From positions 1 to 38,755 of the forward strand of contig WJLX01000157.1 in NCBI GenBank assembly GCA_014728225.1: a stretch of 38,755 nucleotides of DNA, given 5' to 3'. The stretch comes from Candidatus Coatesbacteria bacterium. Lineage in GTDB: Bacteria; RBG-13-66-14. The notes under the pieces are model-generated. The model worked only from the letters and a program-made list of their open reading frames with translations. It ran no database searches and had not been told where the DNA came from. A program made the position numbers and the translations under genes. Position 1 is the stretch's first letter, and each line of letters opens with the position of its first letter. This document shows, piece after piece, positions 32,020 to 38,755 of this stretch.

Positions 32020-32499
32020 ATGCCCGCCCGACCGGTCAGCGAGTTCATGACCACCGAGGTAATCACCTGCTACCGCAGCGATAAACTGCGCCAGGTGGCG
32101 GCGATCTTCGCCTTGCGGCCCGTCTCCGGCATCCCCGTGGTCAACGCCAAGGGGCTGCTGCGCGGCATTATCACCAAGATGGAGCTGCTGGGCTACTTCC
32201 TGCCCGAATACCTCGACCTGTTCCGCGATATCGACTTCATCCAGGACTTCTCCACCCTGCAGAGCTGCAACCTCGACGTGCTGGAATCCAACCTGCTGCT
32301 GGTCGAGGACGTGATGGATTACGAACCGGTGACCATCCCGCCCGACACCTCGGTGATCAAGGCCGCCGCCCTGATGCACAAAAAACAGCTCGAGCCCCTC
32401 TGCGTGGTCGACGAGGAAGGCAAACTCCTCGGCGTGATCTCGACCACCGACGTCTGCCGGGCCTTCTTCGGCCAGTTCTCCTCCGAGGCCAAGCTCTAA
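32020..32499 (+). CDS. Two-CBS-domain protein between the transporters
   Basis: 159 aa from ATG at 32020, preceded by AAAAGGAG; a GTG at 31996 would put that SD inside the gene, so the ATG is preferred. The CBS pair spans VSEFMTTEVITCYRSDKLRQ to ITKMELLGYF, and VEDVMDYEPVTIPPDTSVIK to VISTTDVCRAFF. CBS pairs bind adenine nucleotides or similar ligands and commonly gate transporters. There is no attached catalytic domain. The next gene starts 4 nt after its stop. Confidence 0.85.
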   Translation: MPARPVSEFMTTEVITCYRSDKLRQVAAIFALRPVSGIPVVNAKGLLRGIITKMELLGYFLPEYLDLFRDIDFIQDFSTLQSCNLDVLESNLLLVEDVMDYEPVTIPPDTSVIKAAALMHKKQLEPLCVVDEEGKLLGVISTTDVCRAFFGQFSSEAKL

Positions 32500-32503
32500 C
32501 CCC

Positions 32504-33793
32504 ATGTTCGACTTCCCGACCATCCTCACCCTGGCCGTGCTGGGCTTCGTCTACTTCGCCGTGGTCTCCGAGCGGATACCCCGGATGAAGGCCGCCTTCC
32601 TCGGCGCCATGCTGCTGATCGCCGCCCGGGTGGTGACCCTCGAGGCCGCCTGGACCGAGTACATCGATTTCGAGACCATCGGCCTGCTCGTCGGGATGAT
32701 GATCATCGCCGGGATCATCGGCGACACCGGCGTCTTCGGCTACGTAGCCCTCAAGGCCGTCAAGCTGACCCGGGGCAACTACGCCCTGCTGACCGTCGCC
32801 CTGGCGGTGATCACCGCCGTGTTCAGCGCCTTCCTCGACAACGTCACCACGGTGCTGTTACTGGCGCCGATCGCCATCTTCGCCGCCGACGTCCTGCACC
32901 GCAAGCCCCACGTCCTGCTGATCGTGATGGCCCTGGCCGCCAACATCGGCGGTACGGCCACCCTGATCGGCGATCCGCCCAACATGCTCATCGGTTCGGC
33001 CGCCGGGCTGACTTTCGCCGAGTTCCTGCTCAACACCGGCCCGGCCGCCCTGATCGGCCTGGCCGTCACCCTGGGTTACACCCTGCTGGTCAACCCCGAG
33101 CTGCGGCAAAAATCAGCCGGGCGGATCGACCCCGCCGGCTTCGACGAATCCAAGCAGATCACCGACCGCCGGACCCTGCTCTACAGCCTCGTCGTCCTCG
33201 GTCTGGTGCTGGTCGGCTTCGTCGTTCTGCCCGGCCTCGGTGTGCCCACCGCCGCCACCGCCCTCGTCGGCGCCGCATTGCTGATGGTCGTCAACCGTAC
33301 CGAGCCGGAGAAGCTGCTGGCCAAGGTCGAATGGCCGCTGATCTTCTTCTTCATCGGCCTGTTCGTCATCACCGGCGCCCTGGGCGAGGTCGGCGTCGTC
33401 CAGGCCGTCGGCCGCTTCTTCGCTACCCTGACCCCCGATCCCTTCTGGCTCTCCATCGTCGTCCTCTGGCTGGCCACCTTCGGCGCCGCCTTCCTCTCCG
33501 CCGTCCCCTTCGTCACCGTGATGATCCCGATCACCGCGGCGGCGATCGCCCACCTCGGCCTCTCCCCCGCCGCCGCCCAGCCCGTCTGGTGGGCCCTCTC
33601 CCTGGGAGCCTGCTTCGGCGGCAACGGCACCATCATCGGCTCCGCCGCCAACATGGCCCTCGTCGGCATCTCCGAGCGCACGCGGGAGCCGCTGGACTTC
33701 AAGGGCTTCTTCGGTTTGGGCATGCCCACCCTGCTCCTCGTCCAGCTCGCCTCGACGGCCTACCTCTGGTTGCGCTACTTCGCCTTCGGCTAG
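32504..33793 (+). CDS. ArsB/NhaD-superfamily transporter, second paralogue
   Basis: 429 aa, same length as the first paralogue and very similar in FETIGLLVGMMIIAGIIG, AFLDNVTTVLLLAPIAI, ATLIGDPPNMLIGSAAGLTF, EWPLIFFFIGLFVITGAL and STAYLWLRYF. DPPN here against DPPH in the first at the putative substrate turn may mean different ions. The pair arose by duplication with the CBS gene between them. The end of the gene is followed at once by AT-rich imported DNA. Confidence 0.82.
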   Translation: MFDFPTILTLAVLGFVYFAVVSERIPRMKAAFLGAMLLIAARVVTLEAAWTEYIDFETIGLLVGMMIIAGIIGDTGVFGYVALKAVKLTRGNYALLTVALAVITAVFSAFLDNVTTVLLLAPIAIFAADVLHRKPHVLLIVMALAANIGGTATLIGDPPNMLIGSAAGLTFAEFLLNTGPAALIGLAVTLGYTLLVNPELRQKSAGRIDPAGFDESKQITDRRTLLYSLVVLGLVLVGFVVLPGLGVPTAATALVGAALLMVVNRTEPEKLLAKVEWPLIFFFIGLFVITGALGEVGVVQAVGRFFATLTPDPFWLSIVVLWLATFGAAFLSAVPFVTVMIPITAAAIAHLGLSPAAAQPVWWALSLGACFGGNGTIIGSAANMALVGISERTREPLDFKGFFGLGMPTLLLVQLASTAYLWLRYFAFG

Positions 33794-33794
33794 C

Positions 33795-33858
33795 TTGCTT
33801 ACTGACAGGATATGTCAGATAAAGCTGATAAAATGTATTTTTAGGGTAAACCTAAAAA
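33795..33858 (+). promoter_or_regulatory. Palindromic promoter region of the AT-rich gene
   Basis: TTGCTT (33795-33800), a 17-nt spacer and GATAAA (33818-33823) look like a weak promoter. CTGACA-N5-TGTCAG (33802-33818) sits between the boxes and TTTTTAGG-N5-CCTAAAAA (33838-33858) just downstream. The two inverted repeats look like operators, the second also like a leader hairpin. Confidence 0.5.
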
Positions 33859-33877
33859 CACAACCGAAGGAGAATTC

Positions 33878-34345
33878 ATGCAACGCAAAAAAGCCCAGGC
33901 ATCGTACGCAGAGAAAAAGATTATAGGCGATTATTGCTCTCATATACATGACCATTACGATGTTATTAAAGGTGCGCACGGTGTAGGCTGTAAAAAGGGA
34001 GAAGAATACAATAAACAAATAAGCTTGAATGCCGGTGACAGACAAGCAGATATTGTGGCCGGAGATATTGAAAATGGCGAAGTTATTGTAAAAGAAATTG
34101 TAGAAGTAGAAATGTGCAACGGTACATTCGACCGTGATCAGGTTAGAGAGTTACATGACCATTGCAAAAGCAACCAAGTTGAATTTACCTTGATTATCCC
34201 AGAAGAACAGTATGATGAATATAAAAAAGATATCTATAGCTGCCTCTGCATGCGAAGACGCGGAGAAGCTGTATTTATTAATTATTTAACATATTCAACC
34301 ACCACCTTTAAGGAAATGCTTGATTTTAAGTTATATTGCTCATAA
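33878..34345 (+). CDS. AT-rich orphan protein, possibly nuclease-like
   Basis: 155 aa, AAGGAG 8 nt before ATG. Codons are AT-rich, unlike all genes around it except the other imports. DRQADIVAGDIENGEVIVKE then IVEVEM has the spacing of a D-x(n)-E-x-E/K core of PD-(D/E)XK nuclease-like folds, but the match is short and I would not rely on it. Cysteines cluster in CKKGEE, CKSNQ and SCLCMRRR. It sits alone with its own palindromic upstream region and a strong terminator, the plan of a self-regulated accessory gene. Confidence 0.5.
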   Translation: MQRKKAQASYAEKKIIGDYCSHIHDHYDVIKGAHGVGCKKGEEYNKQISLNAGDRQADIVAGDIENGEVIVKEIVEVEMCNGTFDRDQVRELHDHCKSNQVEFTLIIPEEQYDEYKKDIYSCLCMRRRGEAVFINYLTYSTTTFKEMLDFKLYCS

Positions 34346-34374
34346 CAACAGCCATAATCAAATATCTGTTTGAC

Positions 34375-34403
34375 GCTGAGGGTCACGGACCCTCAGCTTT
34401 GTT
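34375..34403 (+). terminator. Intrinsic terminator of the AT-rich gene
   Basis: Perfect 10-bp stem GCTGAGGGTC/GACCCTCAGC with loop ACG, then TTTGTT. It lies 29 nt after the stop. Confidence 0.8.
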
Positions 34404-34424
34404 AGCGAAAAGCAAGCCGCTCAC

Positions 34425-34610
34425 CGCCCGTTGAAAAACAGCCCCCGCCCGCATCGAACCGGTCAGGCTGCTATCACCCGGCCGGAACTGGCACGGTTTT
34501 TGCATCTCGGCGACCGTTGGGACGGCGGCAACGGTCCGCCTCCGCAAAAACCGTGCCAGTTCCGGCCGGGGCGGCGGCCCGGGTGGGGGGGGGCTGTTTT
34601 TCAACGGGCG
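34425..34610 (+). repeat. Nested inverted-repeat element, copy 5
   Basis: Outer arms 34425-34446 and 34589-34610 pair perfectly over 22 bp (contain GTTGAAAAACAGCCCCC). Inner arms 34477-34503 and 34544-34570 pair perfectly over 27 bp and end in ACTGGCACGGTTTTTGC. The 40-nt spacer (34504-34543) contains ACCGTTG/CAACGGT. The right outer arm overlaps the -35 box of the next gene's promoter, so folding could affect its transcription. Confidence 0.9.
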
Positions 34611-34627
34611 GGGGCGACTGCTATAAT
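34599..34627 (+). promoter_or_regulatory. Promoter of the RNase-H-like gene
   Basis: TTTCAA (34599-34604), a 17-nt spacer, TATAAT (34622-34627), 28 nt before ATG. The -35 box is within the outer arm of repeat copy 5. Confidence 0.6.
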
Positions 34628-34655
34628 CGGTTCGCCACTTGAAGCTGGAGGACCG

Positions 34656-35318
34656 ATGAGCGCTCCCCTGCTACTGTGTGCCGATGTGGGCTCGACCCGC
34701 GGCGGCAACTTCGCCTGGGCCCGCCTGGAGAACGGCTGGGTCGTTGGCGGCACGGCGATCGACCGTCTGAGGGCGCAGCTTTCCCGGGCTTGCGAAGAGG
34801 GTCGGCCCGTCGCGCTGGGTTTGGAGTGCCCCCTGTGGCTGCCGGTCCCGACGGCCGAAAGCTGCTTGAGCCGTGGGCGAGAGGGGGAGGGCAATCGTTC
34901 CTGCTTCGCCCCGGCCGGGGGTTATGTGGCGGTCCTCGGGCTGCACCAGCTCTGTTATCTGCTGAGCGGTATAACTGCGCGGTCGGGTTACCCGGTGACC
35001 CAGGACTGGCGCTCGTGGTTCAATGATCCCAGCGGTTTGCTGCTCTGGGAGGCCTTCGTCAGCGGACCGGCCCACAGTGATCAGGGAGATGCACTGGGTC
35101 ATCTGCGCGACGCGGCCACGGCGCTGGTGGAGTTCGCCCGACGGCTGGAGGATGGGGAGCCGGCGAGCGACGTGTCGGCACGGGACGCGGGTAAGCTCTC
35201 CCTGGCCGGCGCCGCCATGCTGTGGGCGGGTCTGGCTGATGAATCCCTCCTGCTGCGGCGGGAGGTCCTGGTGGTCAAACCGCAGCAGCCTTATCCGGGC
35301 AAATTGGAAGGGGAATGA
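34656..35318 (+). CDS. Hypothetical protein, possibly RNase-H-fold (DUF429-like)
   Basis: 220 aa, GGAGG 6 nt before ATG; a longer open frame upstream crosses the repeat and is rejected. An N-terminal acidic strand CADVGSTRGGNFAWARL and a second acidic strand ALGLECPLWLP recall the first two beta strands of RNase-H-like DUF429 proteins. GREGEGNRSCFAPAGGYVAVLGLHQL, DWRSWFNDPSGLLLWEAFVSG and LSLAGAAMLWAGLADE follow. There is no signal or membrane part. The function is unknown; the fold guess is weak. Confidence 0.5.
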   Translation: MSAPLLLCADVGSTRGGNFAWARLENGWVVGGTAIDRLRAQLSRACEEGRPVALGLECPLWLPVPTAESCLSRGREGEGNRSCFAPAGGYVAVLGLHQLCYLLSGITARSGYPVTQDWRSWFNDPSGLLLWEAFVSGPAHSDQGDALGHLRDAATALVEFARRLEDGEPASDVSARDAGKLSLAGAAMLWAGLADESLLLRREVLVVKPQQPYPGKLEGE

Positions 35319-35396
35319 GACCTTGGGGCCCTTGACAGCGCCGGGGGTGGCAAGGGACAATGTAGAAAAATAACGGATTGCGGCTTCCGAGGTAAC

Positions 35397-36734
<1,338 letters not shown>

Positions 36735-36753
36735 GTAGCTCTTTTTTTATCTC

Positions 36754-36783
36754 GACAAACGGACCCGCGCGGGTCCGTTTGTC
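36754..36783. terminator. Perfect 30-bp palindrome between convergent genes
   Basis: GACAAACGGACCCGC followed by its exact reverse complement, no loop. It lies 20 nt after the activator stop and 29 nt after the MFS stop, so it can end both transcripts. The T run is on the wrong side for the plus strand (TTTTTTT at 36742-36748 comes before the stem). It could also be an operator or a cruciform site. Confidence 0.55.
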
Positions 36784-36811
36784 GTTGCGCAACTTGTTTG
36801 AGCCTCGACAG

Positions 36812-38086
36812 TCAGCTGCGCGGAGTCCTCTGGAGGGGGGTCTCGGGCTTGTCGGGCAGACGGCGAAAGAGGAAATAGATGCTGGCCGCCGTCGCCAGGT
36901 AGAAGACGATGGTTACGATGAAGGGGTAGGAGTAGCCCCAGTTCTCCATGATACCCCCGGCCAGGGGGGTTACCAGAGCCCAGGAGAGGTTCCAGCAGGC
37001 GCGGGTGATGGCCACGGAGGTGGCCCGCACCTCCCGGGGCAGGTGGTCCATGGCGAAGGCCGTCAACTGGGGGTGGCTCATGTTCATCAGCGAAGCGCGC
37101 AGGGCGTAGGCGGCGAAGGCCAGCGGCAGCCAGCGGAAGAAACCCAGGTAGACCAGGAAGGGGATGCTGAGCAACTGGCAGAGGACGACGGCGCGGATCC
37201 GTCCCACCCGGGCCGACAGAACCGGTGCCAGCAGGCCGCCGAGAACCATCACGGCGTTGGTGGCGGTGAACAGGATGCCGATGGCGGCCTCGCCGAGACC
37301 GTAGACGTTCTTGAAGTACAGGTTGAAGAAGGGGATGACCATCCCGGCGCCGCAGCCGATCAGCAGCTCGACGAGGCCAAAGCGCAGGACCAGCCGACGG
37401 ACCTCGGGCCGCCACAGGATCTTCAGCGAGCGGCGGAAATCACGCCGGGCGGTCTCCCGCACCGGAGCCGGCGACTTCCACAATAACAGGGGGATCAGGC
37501 CCGCCAGGGACAGACCCGCGCCGCACAACAACGTATAGCGCAGCGCTTCGAGGTGGTTGACCGCCAGGCCCGTGGAGTCGAACAGCCCGGGCAGCATCCC
37601 GCCGACCAGGCTGCCGCCCATCGAGCCGGCCAGGGTGACGATGAAACCGCCGGAGAACAGATGGTTGCGCTCCCGCCGGCTCGAATTCTCCCGCAAGGCC
37701 GGCTGGAGGGAGATCAGGTAGAAGCTGACGAAGACACCGCCCAGAAAGGCGAAGAGCCACATCCAGATCGGCGTGGTCAACAGGGCCCGGCCGGTGAAGG
37801 CCGCCGCCGCCAGGGACACCCCGCCCAGCATCACCCTGCGCCGTCCCAGGATGTCCGAGAGCACCCCGGCGGGCAGGGCGCCCAGGGCCATCCCCAGGGC
37901 CCGGGCCGAGAGGATCTCCCCCGCCACGCCCTCGGCGTAACCCAGCTCCTTGAGGAACAGGTTGAAGATGATGCGGAACATCCCCATCCCGATACTGGCG
38001 AAGAATACCCCGGCCAGAATCTTCTTGGCCTCCGGGGTGAATTCGCGCCAGGGTTCGAGCTGGCTCTTGAGGTCGCGCCTGGTCAC
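36812..38086 (-). CDS. MFS transporter
   Basis: 424 aa, GTG start with AAGGAG 5 nt upstream. Twelve membrane segments. The cytoplasmic loop motif between TM2 and TM3 is LPAGVLSDILGRRRVML, the diagnostic MFS sequence, and a weaker copy PVLSARVGRIRAVV lies in the second half. A charged central loop (about residues 205-225) separates the halves. The substrate cannot be told; exporters of drugs or metabolites are common in this part of the family. It stands alone and converges with the activator gene. Confidence 0.88.
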   Translation of the reverse strand: MTRRDLKSQLEPWREFTPEAKKILAGVFFASIGMGMFRIIFNLFLKELGYAEGVAGEILSARALGMALGALPAGVLSDILGRRRVMLGGVSLAAAAFTGRALLTTPIWMWLFAFLGGVFVSFYLISLQPALRENSSRRERNHLFSGGFIVTLAGSMGGSLVGGMLPGLFDSTGLAVNHLEALRYTLLCGAGLSLAGLIPLLLWKSPAPVRETARRDFRRSLKILWRPEVRRLVLRFGLVELLIGCGAGMVIPFFNLYFKNVYGLGEAAIGILFTATNAVMVLGGLLAPVLSARVGRIRAVVLCQLLSIPFLVYLGFFRWLPLAFAAYALRASLMNMSHPQLTAFAMDHLPREVRATSVAITRACWNLSWALVTPLAGGIMENWGYSYPFIVTIVFYLATAASIYFLFRRLPDKPETPLQRTPRS

Positions 38087-38194
38087 TGTCTCCTTCGCAC
38101 CGGTTAACGTACGCCACTCAAGCGACGGCGTCCAGCATAGCAGACCAGTTCCCCGTGGGCAAACAGAGTCCGAGCCCGCGCGATACTCCGGTAA

Positions 38195-38223
38195 TTGACA
38201 AACGGCAAATCACAACTTATAAT
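38195..38223 (+). promoter_or_regulatory. Perfect sigma70 consensus promoter
   Basis: TTGACA (38195-38200), a 17-nt spacer, TATAAT (38218-38223), both boxes identical to the consensus. The leader would be about 85 nt to the GTG at 38315. It is the strongest promoter visible in the window. Confidence 0.85.
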
Positions 38224-38314
38224 GCCTCTTTAATCCGTTCGAGCATAGCTAAAGTACCCATTATTAGCGACTTATCATATTCATACCCTCTCAGCCGACG
38301 CCTGCGGAGTTGAT

Positions 38315-38641
38315 GTGACGATGCCCCGTATTCCAAACCAAACCGAACGACGCCGCCAATCCGCACCGCCGCGGATCAAGCTCCTCGACAGCACCTTCGG
38401 CTTCCTTGTCCACGTCGGCGCCTCCCCCGTCAGCGCCTTCGCCCGCACCAGCACCCCCCATCCCCGCTACCGCCCCAAGCCCGACTACCACCGCGCCGGT
38501 TCAGTGTCCGGCAACCGCAACCTGGCCCTGGCTTATGTCGCTCCCACACGACGCTCCACGAACAACGAGCTGGACGACCTGAGCTTCGACGAGCTCTGGC
38601 GCGCCGCCGCACCGGAGAGCGTCCGCTTCAGCCCCCGCTGA
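38315..38641 (+). CDS. Small basic hypothetical protein, 108 aa
   Basis: GGAG (38306-38309) stands 5 nt before GTG at 38315; an ATG two codons later is a less well placed alternative. The N-terminal half is rich in Arg/Pro (MPRIPNQTERRRQSAPPRIK, RYRPKPDYHRAG). A hydrophobic patch LLDSTFGFLVHVG lies near residue 25. The tail NNELDDLSFDELWRAAAPE is acidic and could form an amphipathic helix. No family is recognised. A consensus promoter, SD and intrinsic terminator frame it, so it is a real single-gene unit expected to be highly expressed. Confidence 0.7.
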   Translation: MTMPRIPNQTERRRQSAPPRIKLLDSTFGFLVHVGASPVSAFARTSTPHPRYRPKPDYHRAGSVSGNRNLALAYVAPTRRSTNNELDDLSFDELWRAAAPESVRFSPR

Positions 38642-38671
38642 ACCGGCGCCGAGTCGCCGCCGGCCACACCG

Positions 38672-38695
38672 CCGCTCCGTCGGGAGTGGTTTTTT
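38672..38695 (+). terminator. Intrinsic terminator of the 108-aa gene
   Basis: Seven-bp stem CCGCTCC/GGAGTGG (one G-T pair), loop GTCG, followed by TTTTTT. It is 31 nt after the stop. Nothing is visible in the last 60 bases. Confidence 0.85.
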
Positions 38696-38755
38696 CATTT
38701 GCACCGATCCGTCGCCGGCGCAGCACGCGGTCCGCAGACCCGCGAGCGTCGGCGA

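Noticed and set aside
5461-34610. The nested repeats as ordinary intrinsic terminators
   Set aside because: The T run lies inside the arms rather than after the stem, the copies do not sit consistently downstream of genes in the right direction, and the spacer sequence is conserved.
5461-34610. The nested repeats as a simple MITE
   Set aside because: The outermost arms are not conserved between copies and no target-site duplication is evident, although an old MITE origin of the inner repeat cannot be excluded.
34431-34655. Upstream extension of the RNase-H-like gene
   Set aside because: The extension reads through the nested repeat; the ATG at 34656 has an SD and a promoter 28 nt ahead.

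Overview
The window looks like a chromosomal piece of a GC-rich, Gram-negative (diderm) bacterium from a poorly sampled lineage. The lipid A genes lpxK and lpxL, lipobox lipoproteins and a beta-barrel-like protein ending in Phe point to an outer membrane. A type-IX-like/FlgD-like C-terminal sorting domain, DNRLRE and lamin-tail-like domain proteins and many PQQ/TPR lipoproteins are the style of FCB-related or Coatesbacteria-type candidate phyla. That placement is inference only. Most genes have strongly GC-biased codons. AT-rich patches stand out as imports: the left edge to about 1280, 25015-25545, and 33800-34370.

Layout. 1-2090: the end of an IS1595-like transposase, then a chimeric surface protein. 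2090-3520: a FecR-domain gene and a tRNA block (Lys, a Phe-like relic, Glu) that encloses a 13-bp minisatellite. 3522-8890 (minus): cNMP-binding protein, ddl, then the operon ispD-amrS-adenylate cyclase. 9025-12099 (plus): CcdA/DsbD-like membrane protein, MagIII-like glycosylase, a small protein, a PQQ-propeller lipoprotein. 12263-14202 (minus): a three-gene flavin/2Fe-2S/4Fe-4S dehydrogenase set. 14726-16899: a DNRLRE protein and a phosphohexomutase. 16971-17973: very small ORFs around a repeat. 18166-23171 (minus): TPR lipoprotein, outer-membrane protein, the divIVA-TPR-comEA operon, DUF2461. 23370-25000: a large acetyltransferase-like gene and a REP-like cluster. 25015-27863 (minus): an AT-rich membrane protein, two TlpA-like lipoproteins, L31, a lamin-tail protein. 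28077-33793 (plus): lpxK-lpxL, then a PTS EIIA/transporter/CBS/transporter cluster. 33878-38641: an AT-rich orphan gene, an RNase-H-like hypothetical, a PAS-sigma54 activator, an MFS exporter, and a small monocistronic gene with a perfect sigma70 promoter.

The most unusual feature is a dispersed intergenic element of 172-192 bp. Five intact copies (5461, 9667, 17302, 20250, 34425) share one architecture. A conserved inner inverted repeat has arms ending in GGCACGGTTTTTGC and encloses a spacer of exactly 40 nt. An outer inverted repeat of 15-22 bp surrounds it; its sequence differs between copies, yet its pairing is kept every time. Each inner arm carries the -24/-12 signature of a sigma54 promoter (GG-N10-GC), so the two face each other across the spacer. 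All five copies point the same way along the chromosome. Two degenerate relatives lie at 1930 and 25748. A sigma54 activator gene is in the same window. I do not recognise this family.

Promoters that can be read fit TTGnnn-N17-TAnAAT, which indicates an ordinary sigma70. Several operons are translationally coupled (ATGA- or TTGA-type overlaps). A class III cyclase, a lone cNMP-binding protein and a loosely CRP-like palindrome suggest cyclic-nucleotide signalling.
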